From Owenia fusiformis (taxonomy: Eukaryota; Annelida; Polychaeta; Sabellida; Oweniidae), in contig CAIIXF020000005.1 of assembly GCA_903813345.2 (NCBI GenBank), positions 40,589,394 through 40,653,393 of the forward strand: a DNA stretch of 64,000 nt, in the 5' to 3' direction. The translations under genes were made by a program, and so were the position numbers. Positions 46,341 through 57,344 of the stretch are shown here, piece after piece. Below the pieces are notes generated by a model, which searched no databases, was not told the origin of the DNA, and saw only the letters and a list, made by a program, of their open reading frames with translations. Position 1 is the stretch's first letter, and each line of letters starts with the position of its first letter.

Positions 46341-47361
46341 TACAGAGAGACCTTTTGCAGAAAAGCACCCGGTCTATTATAGGTCATGTAGATACGAACT
46401 GTTTGGTTTACAGAAAGGTTGACTTTAACATTCACTATGACATTGCAACTTTTTCAATTGATCTTAGAAGTAATTCTTGTATCTAATGAAAACATTACAA
46501 ATGAGACTCAATATATAGAGTTGGGGACAAAAATAAATGACAGGTCGATTTTCGATCACCATTTCCTAATTATGGTGGTCTGAAAGCCCATAATTTCCAA
46601 TATTGGCTAGATACATATCCCTTAAAATTTGTAAATTTTACATTTTGTATAATCTCATCCACTGATTTATGGCCTCTTGTAAATTCTCTTATTTTTAACA
46701 TGGGAATTAAATCCTCACTTCAGCAAATCCACCTGTCATTTATTTATGCCCCCAACTGTATAAACTATGACATTGTGACTTTTTCAATTGATCTTAGAAG
46801 CTAGATATCAATTCTCGTATCTGATGAAAATATTAACATTAGTTCAGATATGAGACTCGATATATAAACCTTAAAAGCGGCGAAGCAGTAAAAAATTCAT
46901 ATAAGGACTGTCGAGTTTGGCAGAATTTCACAATGTAACCATCTTTGGGTCCCAAAGCCAAAAGGACCTATCAGATAGACATGGTAAATATCAATTATCA
47001 TATCAATTTCTTATTTTTTAGAGTAAAGTTGACAACAGAATTAAAAATCTGACTGTATGCATATAGTCAATGCTAAACTTTCAATGTTCAAATTGACAGG
47101 TTCCTCAATCAATAACCATATTCTCACTTCACATACGAATTTGTGATATAAAAATTGACTCAAATAGTATATAAAATTCATAAACTTAGTAATTCGATAT
47201 TTCCTTGTTTTTAAGCCATTCTGATTTAAGTTAAAAGACCAATGTAAGAAGATATATGAGAAAAAAGAAGACAACAATTTACCATTTCCAAAATTGTGTG
47301 ACCTTGACCTCTGACTTCGGCTTTTCGGGAAAAAAGATCGGAACATAATTTTGTTCGAATA
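46341..47361. other. Region upstream of GATD3, no gene seen
   Basis: AT-rich sequence holds a short direct repetition (CTATGACATTG..ACTTTTTCAATTGATCTTAG at about 46435 and 46765) and an ATTTATG/CATAAAT pair. The last 150 bp before ATG 47362 contains TGACCTTGACCTCTGAC (47300-47316), with a half-site pattern of nuclear-receptor type. ORFs on the opposite strand (47041-47408) lack support. Confidence 0.5.
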
Positions 47362-50300
47362 ATGCTATCAGCCGTGAATGCATTGCGTATTTTAACATCT
47401 CCACTCAATAATTACATATCCAAGAACATGTTACATTCATCTGGGGCAGCTCAGGCTAAGGTTGCAGTGGTAAGCAGACTTTTCATGATGTTTACAATTT
47501 ACCCTATTATCGCCCATACAATTCATATTATCATTGGTGTTCCATTTTCATATGTATTTCTCGGCTTAGTAAAAGCAATTTTGGTTTAAGGTGCTATGGA
47601 AGTTAACAGGAAATGACAAAACAGGAAGTGACAAAATTTTTTGCATTTTTAGACATTTTTTGAACAAAGATAACAGAGTTCTGGTTTGACCTCCAGTCAA
47701 TTTAACTATTTCAACATATCATTTACATGACCAGGATCACGATGTGCATGGTCAGAATGACCCTAAACATGATACAATAACCTTTTTAGCCCTTTGAAAG
47801 TGTGACTGAAAAAAAGCTAAATGTAGGAGCTAGGGAAGGTTACTGAACAGAATCTTTTTAATTTTTCAGAAAATGTGCCCAATATAATGCTCTAACTGAT
47901 ACAATCTTTGAAATTTTAAAAAATTGTCTTAAACAAAAATGGCGGTCATAAAAAGGAAAATAGATCGCTTTTCAAATCAGTTTTTTCATAATTTTTCTTT
48001 TCCTATGAATGATATCAAATTTTCAAAGATTGTATTATTTAGAGCAATATATTGGGCACATTTTCTGAAAAATTCGAAAGATTCTGTTCAGTGACCTTTC
48101 CTACCTCCTTCTTTTAGCTATTTTTCAGTCACATTTTCATAGGGCTGAAAAGGTTATTTCATCATGTTTAGGGTCATTCTGACCATGAACATTGTGATTC
48201 TGGACCTATAAATAGTGTTTGGAACTAGTTGAATTGACTGGAGGTCAAAACAGAATTTAATTGTTATCTTTGTTCAAAAAAAAATTTTGGTAACTTCCAT
48301 AGCACCTTAAGTGATTGCTTGTCATCGGTTTAACAATATGTCATTGCTTTAATGAACTGTCAATTACCTCCAACTCGATGAGACAATGGGCTTTGAAATT
48401 TCATATTGTTCATACAGTAAAATTTTACGGACTGTCTCCCATGCCGACAATTGTCACTACGGGAGACTGCCCAGTGAGCATTTGCTCCCGTTCCGACAAT
48501 TGTCGGTACTGGAGACTGCCCAGTGAGTATTTGCTCCCGTACCGACTATTGTCGTCACTCTATCGTCTCCTAGTAAGGCAAGATAAAGGACCGACATTTT
48601 CAAAAATAAATACACTAGTTTCACTCTTGATTGTATCGTTCACTGATTGCGTGGTGGTTAGCAGACAGTGCTGAGAGCACTGCAAAGTGCAATGTTATGT
48701 GGGAAAATGCATTTGTATTTTAGATGAAAAACGTTTGTACATGTATATATCTTGCATTTCTTGTGGTTTGGCTAATAAAATTGTTACTGTTTATTTTTTA
48801 GGTTTGCTTGATAAAAAGTGTTTCAGGCTATATGTCTAGATTTGACATAGTGCTTTGTCATAGGACTGGGCACTTTTGAAATGCACTTTCCAGTAATTGG
48901 ATAATTGGAATTTTGGCTATATATTGCACCTTGATTGGGTTATGATTCACTAAGTAGGGCTCCCCAAGAGGGGTCAATGAGATCGCTTTATTCACTTTTA
49001 AAACTCCCAAATTGTCATTTGTCACATTTGAAATTTACTTATCATATTTTGTCAGATTCATTCCTTTTTAGCCAGTCACATCTTTAAATGCATCTATTAT
49101 GCATCTTTACTTGCATCTATTTACATTCAGAATGGATTGTCTATTTTGTCATTTTCAAAACACTTGTTAGTCAGATCAATGTTTAAATTGTCACTTGCAA
49201 GCATCTTTTTGTAACGTTCATTCGCTTTTGAATACCCCAAAGTCGCATTAAGTCACATTTTTAGAGGCCCGGTCACCTTGTTATATACCCCTTGGGGAAC
49301 CCCCTAAGTTGTTCCCAGGAAAGGAACCTTAACAGCGCAATCTTTATTTCGTCAAAATCTCCACCCCTTCCTGTGTGGGGATCAAATCTTTGAATGGGGC
49401 ATTATTGGTAACTTTTTGCAAGGTACATGTATTTTTCAGGTTCTGGCAGGATGTGGTGTATATGATGGCTCAGAGGTACACGAGGCATCTGCGTAAGTAT
49501 ATACTTTGTACAGATTTGCATTTTATACCATCACCATTTCTTCAAATTGACCAATTTTTTCAAAACCATCTACAAGTTCTCAAAAGTTCAAATCTGACCA
49601 TAGATTTGAGAATTGACCTTCAATGACCTCTTCAAGGTCAAAGATGATTTGACCTTCAATGACCTTCTAAATTTAAATAAAAAAAGTCAAAAAGGTCTTT
49701 TCTCAACTTGCTTCAAATTAACCATTAATTAATTTTCTTTCAAAATCATCTACAAGTGCTCAAAAGTTCAAATCTGACGATGGATTTGAGATTTGACCTT
49801 TAATGACCTTCTCAAGGTAAAAACAGATTCATAATATTGTGAGCAACTAGATGGTGACATTTTGTCATGTTAATGCCTTGTTTAATTTGAATTTGTGATA
49901 TTTCATAAACTAAGACTCAATTTTTTTACTCATGTTCCCGGGGCCTATGGTTATGTTTGATTCCTTCTAGGTGCTTGGTTCACCTCAGCCGGGCAAAGGC
50001 AGAAGTTGGTATGTTTGCACCCGATATTAATCAGATGCATGTCGTGGATCACATAGCTGGAGCTCCTGATGAGAAAGATACCAGGTATGTAATTTACAGT
50101 GTATGGAATTCAGAATTGTATATGTTTCAAAATGAGATCTAAAACACCATCGATCACCTTGAACCATGTTACCTTGGCCAAGATGAAGATATTGTTCCTT
50201 GTCATTTAAACAACTAGTAGCCCCTTAAGAATATCTTGAGTACACAGGCAAATTACATCGGACCCCGTACAAGCCCGTCGTTGTGTCAACGGACCCTGTA

Positions 50301-53300
50301 CAACCTCGTACATGCCTCGTTACGAGTCACGTAATTGCTTGTAATTTTCGAGCCTCGTAACAGCTTGTGATTACAAGGCCCGTAATAGCTCATAATTTTC
50401 GACCCCCATACTTGACTGTACGGTGCCCGTAACGAGCCCCTTAATAAATCGTAATTTTCAATTCCTGTACTTGTTCGTACGGTGCCTGTTACGAGGCCCG
50501 TAATAGCTCGTAATTTTCGAACCTTGTACTTGCCTGTGCGATGCCCGGAACAAGGCCCGTAATGGCTCGTCATTTTCGAGCACAGAACTTGCCCGTACAG
50601 GGCTCGTAACGATGCTCGTAATTGCTCGTTTATTTTGATGAACACCTTTTGATCGATGAAATAAATACAGCATACTTGAGAAATGACATTTCAATTATAT
50701 CTAATTATAAATTAATATGTCTTCAATAATTTCAAAATATTCACATGTCTTTATCAACCTGATAAACAGTATAAAAGCTAGGAAACAAATTAAACAGGAG
50801 GGGTACCAATAGGAGACACCATATTTCTCAACAAGTGAAGTACATGCATATAAAAGCATTTGCGTGCGGTATTGGTATAAGTGGAAATGTGATGTAAATA
50901 AATGTTATAATTGTTATCGAATGTGTGAATACAACCAACAATCTGAAATGATGAAACATATGCAGCATGGTCTGGATAGATATGTGAATCATGTATATGA
51001 CTGCAATTAACTTTTTTGTTCGAAATTCGATAACGGGCCTTGTACGAGCTCGTACGGGCCACGAAATTACGAGCCTCGTACATGCCTCGAAAACAACAAT
51101 TACGACCGTCGTACAAGCTCGCACGAGCCTCGAAAACAAGATTTGTACAAGCCCGTACGAGGATGGTGCTCCTTTTAGTCCGTAATGACTCGTAATTCTC
51201 GAGGCTCGTACGAGCTCGTACGGGGCCCGATGTAATTTGCCTGTGTACTTGCTAAAATGACACATCAAAAATTGTATCACAATTCTTGATGAAGAACAAT
51301 TATGGTGTTGGTCTAAGATTATGGTGAACACACACTGGAACACCCTGACAATGGTAAAGTCAGATACCGTTGTCACAAATGGTGGACGTAAACGTAGATT
51401 CAAGTCTTTATTACTTGGTTCCCATTTTTAGGACCTTATCATTGCTACTTCTGTGCATAGCTCTTGTGATGGTGTATTATATGAAATCCCAACTTCGATC
51501 AAATGTGGTCGTGAATCGCCACAATATACCGTCATTGTCAATGACAATGGAATCTGAATTTGATATAATTAACAGAGACAACGCCACGTGATAAAACGTG
51601 ACAACAAACTATGGTAGATGTATTGCATTAGAACATTGGAAAATGACAACGCGAACACCAGACTTTACTGTAGTCTTTATAAATACCGTTGTCAGATATT
51701 ACCGTTGTCATCTCGATTTCACTGCACATATGACCCACATTTATTGTTGTCATTTATAGAGCATCTGTTCTCCTGTGTCATATTTTGATCAGTAGAATTA
51801 AAGCCTACATGTATATTTCTATGATAGAACATATCTTAACTATACCATGGGCTTTCAATTGAAAGCCCATGACTATACGATGAATAGAAAGACACTTTGA
51901 TTGATTGTTGTACCAAAGGAATTTAATCTAGGTGCTCTATTAAACATGCAGTTAATGAAGGTTGAATTGAAAATCCCATAATAAGGCCTTTGGCTCTTAT
52001 ATTTCCAATCTATTTTCTGTAATTGGTAATTTAAATAATTGAGCCATTATGTACTGTTAAATTTTTGTCACTAGAACATTGCAAATGTTGCAGAAATGTG
52101 CTGAAGGAATCTGCAAGAATTGCCAGGGGAAAAATATCAGCGCTTAGTAACTTAAAAGCCACAGACTATGATGCTATAATATTTCCAGGAGGATTTGGAG
52201 CTGCTAAAAATCTGTGAGTACCTTTATGAGAGTGGTTCGCAAATTAAGGTACACTTTGACCTCATTCCAACAGTTTCAGATATCTGCCATAATTTTATAC
52301 ACTTGTTTATAGTGCATGGATAATGTTTATAGCAACAGTACAATTTTATAGGCTTATGCCTTATGAGTGTAGGACCTCTGCTCGAGAAGGACTTTTCAAT
52401 ATGGCCGCTCAATTCAAAATGGCCACCATTTTTCTTAAAAAATGTAATTGTTGATAACTCAAATACAAGTTTACGGATTTGGTTCAAATTTTATATGCTG
52501 ATGCCTAGGGACAAAGGAGTTTCGCACAAAAAGAGATTTTCAAGATGGCCGCTTAAAAATATGTAATCTTTGATAACTCAAATACCAGTGAACGGATTTG
52601 GTTCAAATTTTATATGATGATGCTTAGGGACACAGTAGCTATGTTCGACAAAAAATTTTCAAGATGGCCGCTTAATTTCAAAATAGCGGCAATTTTTCGT
52701 AAAACCGTAATCTTTGATAATTCAAATACCAGTGAACAGAGTTGGTTGAAATTTTATGTGATTATGCCTAGGGACACAGTAGCTCTGTTCAAGAAATAAT
52801 TTTCAAGATGGCGGCTGAATTTCAAGATGGCGGCCAATTTTCGTAAAAAACATAATCTTTGATAACTCATATACCAGTGAACGGATTTGGTTCAAATTTT
52901 ATATGATGATGCCTAGTTATCCCAACGAACGAAGTTCGGTAGGGATATAGTGAAGCCCTCCATCCATCCGTCAGTCCGTCAGTCCGTCCGTCCGTCTGTC
53001 CGTCTGTCCGTCCGGAAGATAACTCAAATATTAGTTGATGGATTTTCTTCATATTTGGTGAAAAGATGTATATTGATGAATAGTTTTATAAAAAAAATTT
53101 TTATTCAAGATGGCCGCCGCTTTAAAAATGACGGGACTTTTTCGCAAAAATCATAAATTTTTCATTCTAAACCAAAGTAATTAATATTATTGTTTGAAAT
53201 TTTGGTAGTATATTCGCAACATCTATCTATTTCACATATATTCCGTGTTTTTCATCCTGAACCCCAGGGGCCGTGTATGGGGGGTCAGGAAAACAGAAAT

Positions 53301-56149
53301 TTTCGCTAATTTTTAGATCTTTCTGAAGTATAGCTTTATTATACTCAAATGAAAGGCAATTAAGAGTAGATTGCAAATATTGTATCTTTTTTCTAATTCG
53401 AGCCTCGTAAAATTCAAAATGGCCGTCTAATGTACGATTTCGCAATAATTTTTTGATCCCTTCAAAGTATGGCTATATAATACTCAAATTGAAGGAATTT
53501 TGGAGTAGATCACAATTATGGTAATATTTTTCAGATTTGTCCCGCAGAAAATTCAAAATGGATTTTTTCAAGATGGCCGCTGCTTTAAAAATGGTGGGAC
53601 TTTTTCGCAAAAATCATAAATTTTTCATTCTAAACCAAAGTAATTAATATTATTGTTTGAAATTTTGGTAGTATATTCGCAACATCTATCTATTCCACAT
53701 ATATTCAGTGTTTTTCATCCTGACCCCCAGGGGCCGTGCGTGTATGGGTGTATGGGTGTATGGGTCAGGAAAACAGAAATTTTCGCTAATTTTTAGATCT
53801 TTCTGAAGTATAGCTTTATTATACTCAAATCAAAGGCAATTAAGAGTAGATTGCAAATATTGTATCTTTTTTCTGATTCGAGCCTCGTAAAATTCAAAAT
53901 GGCCGTCTAATGTACGATTTCGCAATAATTTTTCGATCCCTTCAACGTATGGCTATATAATACTCAAATTGAAGGAATTTTGGAGTAGATCACAATTATG
54001 GTATTATTTTTCAGATTTGTACCTCAGAAAATTCAAAATGGCTGCTTTGCAGGAATTCGCAATTCTAAAATCTAAATTTTTCAATTTTAACCAAAGTAAT
54101 GAGTATTTTATAATTGATTGGAATTCGGTAATTGATATTTTGTTCGTTGGGATTTGCTACTCCGCGGAGTTGCCATCATCTAGTTCACAATGGTGTGCCA
54201 AATTTCATGCTTCTATCACAAAGTGCACAAACATTTCAACATTTACACGAGCTATAATAAGCATAATATGTTTTGTTCGGTGGGATTTGCTACTCCGTGG
54301 AGTTGCTGTTTTTCTAGTTTTTCCAAATAAGGAAACACGGTTTATAAGCAGAAATATTGCAAACACCGTAATACATTATTTCTGCAAATAGGACAATTGA
54401 TTGGATAATCAACATATAAATATGAATTAACTTCACAAAGAAAGCTAAATAAATGCTCATAATTTGAACTATGATATCTCTCATATGGAGAAAGTCAAGT
54501 AAATATGTACAATTACTGAATACTAGAGCATAGTATTCTAATTAAATGACAAGATGTATTCATTTCTGCTGAATAAAATACCGAGCTCCTGCAATCAAGA
54601 TTTTAAACTGAATAATAGTGACATGTTTGATTTCCAGTTGCACCTTTGGGGTTGATGGATCTAAATGCTCAGTGAATAATGAGGCCAAACGAGTCATTGA
54701 AGAGTTCCATGCCAACAAAAAGCCAATTGGGTAAGTAAGTTTATACATTTATTTATTTTATTTGTACAGGGAGGTCCAAAAAATAGATGCATACATTTTT
54801 GATAAAGAAGCTTTCTTTATTGAAAAGAAATCTTTTTAATTTTTTTTTCATAGACCTGTCTAACAGACATGTAAGGTTTGTATGTTGTAATTTTTTCCTC
54901 ATATACCACCATTTTGTGAGCACAGCTTAATAGTTCATGATGTCTTCAATCCAAGCTCCTTGGTGCTGAATCACTGGCTACTTGCACATCAAAGTTTGAC
55001 CTTGGAAAGACCTTGACATAGGAAAGATGTTGACCTCAGGTCACCTAATCATGGGTTGCCATTAAAACGCCAAAGCCAAGATATTCATTCCAATCTAGTT
55101 CAGCATATCAATCGAATTTGTTACAATTTGAAAATACTCTAAAAACTACTGATCAGTGTAAGAATTTTGACCACCATTGATATCAATCATGGTGCAAGAT
55201 ATCAATGACAAATTACAGTGTAGAGTTTTTCATTGTTAAAGTAGTTTCTGGTTTCATAGTACCATGGGCTTTCAACTAGAAAGAGCATTCTTCAAGATTG
55301 CTTAAAATTTGACAAAATTGGAGACCAAATGTCATTACTTCGTGAACACCCTGTATCAATGACAAATTACAGTGTAGAGTTTTTCGTTGTTACAGTAGAA
55401 TTTCTGTTGTCATAATAGAGGTAAGAGCATTCTTCATATTGATATGTTTGTTTCTAGGTGTTGTTGTATTGCCCCAGCACTGGTTGCTAGGGTGTTACCA
55501 GGTGTAGAGGTCACCATGGGGTCAGATAAAGAGGAGGATGGAAGGTATTTCTTTTAATTCTGTCAACATTTTGAACATCAACAATTGATGCTAAAGTATA
55601 TTGTAAGTGGAAACACTTGAAACAGAGAATCCTACATAAATTCCTGATATAATTAATTTGTCTAGTTTTTTTGTATTGTACATGTAAGACGTACCATATA
55701 TGTTCTTCATTCTCTACCTAGGTTTCCATACGCTGGGACTGTACAAGGACTCCTTGAGCTAGGTGCAAAGCATGTCAACAAAGGCCCTACTGTATCCTTT
55801 TATTTGTGAACGAAAACTTAAATTAACATTCTGAAAATATTCAGAATATAAAGTTTAGAATTCCAAAGTCAGTAATGTCCTCACGCGATGACAATGATTT
55901 CTTTGGTAACAGTAATGGGTTTAAGCAATTCAATGGATGCTCATTGCAAATGCTCCTTGCAATAAAATTAATTGAGCTTTCCAGTAAAGAATAACATTTA
56001 TTTGACTTAACTTTAACCAGGAATGCCATGTTGATGAGAAGAATAAGATTGTATCAGCTCCTGCTTACATGTGTGAGACAGGCCTGCACGAAATATTTGA
56101 TGGAATTGGCCAAATGGTGAATGGAACATTGAAACTTGTAAAATCATAG
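47362..56149 (+). CDS. GATD3: GATD3/ES1 mitochondrial DJ-1/PfpI-type protein, 8 exons, 257 aa
   Basis: Exons: 47362-47469, 49440-49492, 49971-50084, 52094-52213, 54638-54730, 55458-55544, 55722-55791, 56021-56149. They sum to 774 nt, all in frame, giving 257 aa (human about 268). The basic, Ser/Asn-rich, acid-poor first 30 residues are a mitochondrial presequence. The remainder is the class I glutamine amidotransferase-like fold of the ES1 family: [17 protein letters not shown] (38-54), [38 protein letters not shown] (about 122-132), [12 protein letters not shown] (Cys 164-166 at the nucleophile-elbow position) and [17 protein letters not shown] near the C-terminus. ES1 proteins are implicated in mitochondrial deglycation/amidotransferase-like activity, with the substrate still debated. 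A possible poly(A) signal is AATAAA 56964-56969. Introns 1, 3 and 4 carry large repeats. Confidence 0.95.
47588..48309. mobile_element. Foldback MITE, 722 bp, in GATD3 intron 1
   Basis: TAAGGTGCTATGGAAGTTA and TAACTTCCATAGCACCTTA are perfect 19 bp inverted ends. The inverted similarity continues for about 330 bp per arm (GACCTCCAGTCAATT/AATTGACTGGAGGTC; GTCAGAATGACCCTAAACAT/ATGTTTAGGGTCATTCTGAC). The short loop has AAAATGGCGGTCAT. Confidence 0.93.
48438..48560. repeat. Tandem CCGACAATTGTCgg palindromes, GATD3 intron 1
   Basis: Two tandem units of about 58 bp, each with CCGACAATTGTC followed by GGAGACTGCCCAGTGAGnATTTGCTCCCGT, plus a third partial unit (CCGACTATTGTCG). Confidence 0.85.
49540..49830. 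repeat. TGACCTTC/TCAAGGT-rich repeat, GATD3 intron 2
   Basis: Two tandem diverged units each contain ATCTACAAGT.CTCAAAAGTTCAAATCTGAC, GATTTGAGA.TTGACCTT and AATGACCTTCTCAAGGT. They match the inner part of the TATCGCACTTTGAAA elements in reverse orientation. Confidence 0.75.
50239..51250. mobile_element. Foldback element made of CTCGTA/GTACGAG repeats, GATD3 intron 3
   Basis: AGTACACAGGCAAATTACAT at the left and ATGTAATTTGCCTGTGTACT at the right are inverted ends, followed by CGG.CCCCGTAC. The left side (50260-50640) is 5-6 imperfect tandem units of about 60 bp (CGTAATAGCTCGTAATTTTC.. with CGTACTTGCCCGTACGGTGC). The right side (51020-51230) is inverted copies of the same unit. The middle (50650-51000) is unrelated AT-rich sequence. 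ORFs in this area are generated by the repeat. Confidence 0.88.
51846..51871. repeat. Perfect 26 bp palindrome (CATGGGCTTTCAA and its complement)
   Basis: CATGGGCTTTCAA is followed directly by TTGAAAGCCCATG. Hairpin or half versions of the same 13-mer are at 4595-4632, 6739-6751 and 55263-55275. Confidence 0.95.
52370..52930. repeat. Tandem ATGGCCGC/ATGGCGGC repeat, GATD3 intron 4
   Basis: Four diverged units of about 120 bp each contain TTCAAGATGGCCGC, TTTCGTAAAA..TAATCTTTGATAA, CAAATACCAGTGAACGGATT and ATGCCTAGGGACACAGTAGC. AAGATGGCGGC occurs exactly at 52805-52815 and 52824-52834. A GTCCGTCC tract follows at 52969-53013. Confidence 0.88.
53100..54050. repeat. Tandem duplication of a 463 bp unit, GATD3 intron 4
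   Basis: CAAGATGGCCGC.GCTTTAAAAATG begins at about 53106 and again at about 53569. The copies share long identical stretches, including CAGGGGCCGTG and TTAAGAGTAGATTGCAAATA. The second copy has gained a GTATGGGT expansion (53742-53765). Exon 5 of GATD3 (54638) lies downstream and is untouched. Confidence 0.9.
54765..55355. mobile_element. Possible mariner-type TIR element, GATD3 intron 5
   Basis: TACAGGGAGGTCC at the left and GAACACCCTGTA at the right form an imperfect inverted terminus. A 30 bp segment (AATGACAAATTACAGTGTAG...) is directly repeated at about 55206 and 55359, straddling the right end. Confidence 0.45.
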
Positions 56150-57344
56150 ACTGCCATGGATTTTAATATGAGGCCTCCAAATTATAGTTATTAACTAAAA
56201 CCAAACCTTCCATGATCATTTTCCTTGTAGTGGTTGATTGATTTTCATTTACAGTGAAACAGAAATATGTATCAGAACTTCTTGCCTGTCCCAGCAGTTC
56301 TTTCTTTTAAAAGACTACATTACATTCTAAATGGATGGAATAGCTTTTAGTTGTTGCAGTGCAATGCAAAAGAGGCTTGAAATAGATATGCAACTAAGCA
56401 TGCTTCAATCATGAGCACAGAAAAATGACGAGTTGAAACAATGTTGTTGAAAATCATGGAAAGGACAGCAGTATACATGTCCCAGTATGTTTGGAAATAT
56501 TCTGGCTTTGCAGTATTTTATTCTTTGCCTATCCAAAGAGAACAATGTATGATTTGATAAGTTGTTATATTTGTACAATGTACTAATGGCATTTCCATTT
56601 GTTGTAACAGTGGATTTCTAGAGCTTGGCTCCTGAGCAAGAGATTTGTATGAAATACAATTAAAATTCTGTATGAAATACAGTAATATATAAAGCATAAA
56701 GACTAAAATTGAATTGTGTTTGATATTTTTTGGATCGATATTTATTGTATATAAAAACATAATAACTTAACACAGTGACAAAGAGATACTGTAGACCTGG
56801 TATTTTTCTTTATTTCATAGTTTTGTGTTATCCCTCTGTTATTTTTGGTAAATTGCAATTTCACAGTGACTCCATTTTGTCACTTCAATTTGCTGGTATT
56901 AGTAGCTTGGTATACTTGAATTAGAGAAATTACTTTCCAAAAGATTTTTCTCGTTTTTAGATAAATAAAAACCAACTCAAATGTCACTGAAAATCATACA
57001 CAACAGAATGGAATTTTTTTACCCAAGGTAAAATAAATCCTGAATTTTGTGATGCTAAATTAGGAGCTTGTGAAATGCATCAGTACTACAGGGATATAAT
57101 TACAGAATTGGATGTCAGATGTCTGAACGGATGACCAAAACTTAAATGTGTCGCTCCTTGTGTAGGCCATTCCTATCTTATCTGATCTGATCTCAGTGAT
57201 CTGTATCGATTTTTATCACAGTACTTTTGGAATTGTCAGTTTATCCATTTTAAATATGGATCCTTCCTTATATACACTTTATACATGCTTTATATACATC
57301 CTTTATATACACTTTATACATATGTACAAGTATTCCGAGTTCAG
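56150..57344. other. 3' region between convergent GATD3 and the CLAMP gene
   Basis: It contains the likely GATD3 3' UTR (AATAAA at 56964-56969) and, on the other strand, the CLAMP-gene 3' UTR. A short CTTTATATACA repetition is at about 57274-57320. No gene is seen. Confidence 0.6.

Noticed and set aside
48315-48674. 119-codon ORF in GATD3 intron 1
   Set aside because: Much of it is the CCGACAATTGTC tandem repeat translated, with no splice or family support.
50286-51403. Overlapping ORFs of 78-191 codons on the - strand
   Set aside because: They arise from the CTCGTA/GTACGAG repeat units and their edges. The peptides are repetitive and match no domain.
54560-54748. 62-codon - strand ORF
   Set aside because: It is antisense to GATD3 exon 5 (54638-54730).
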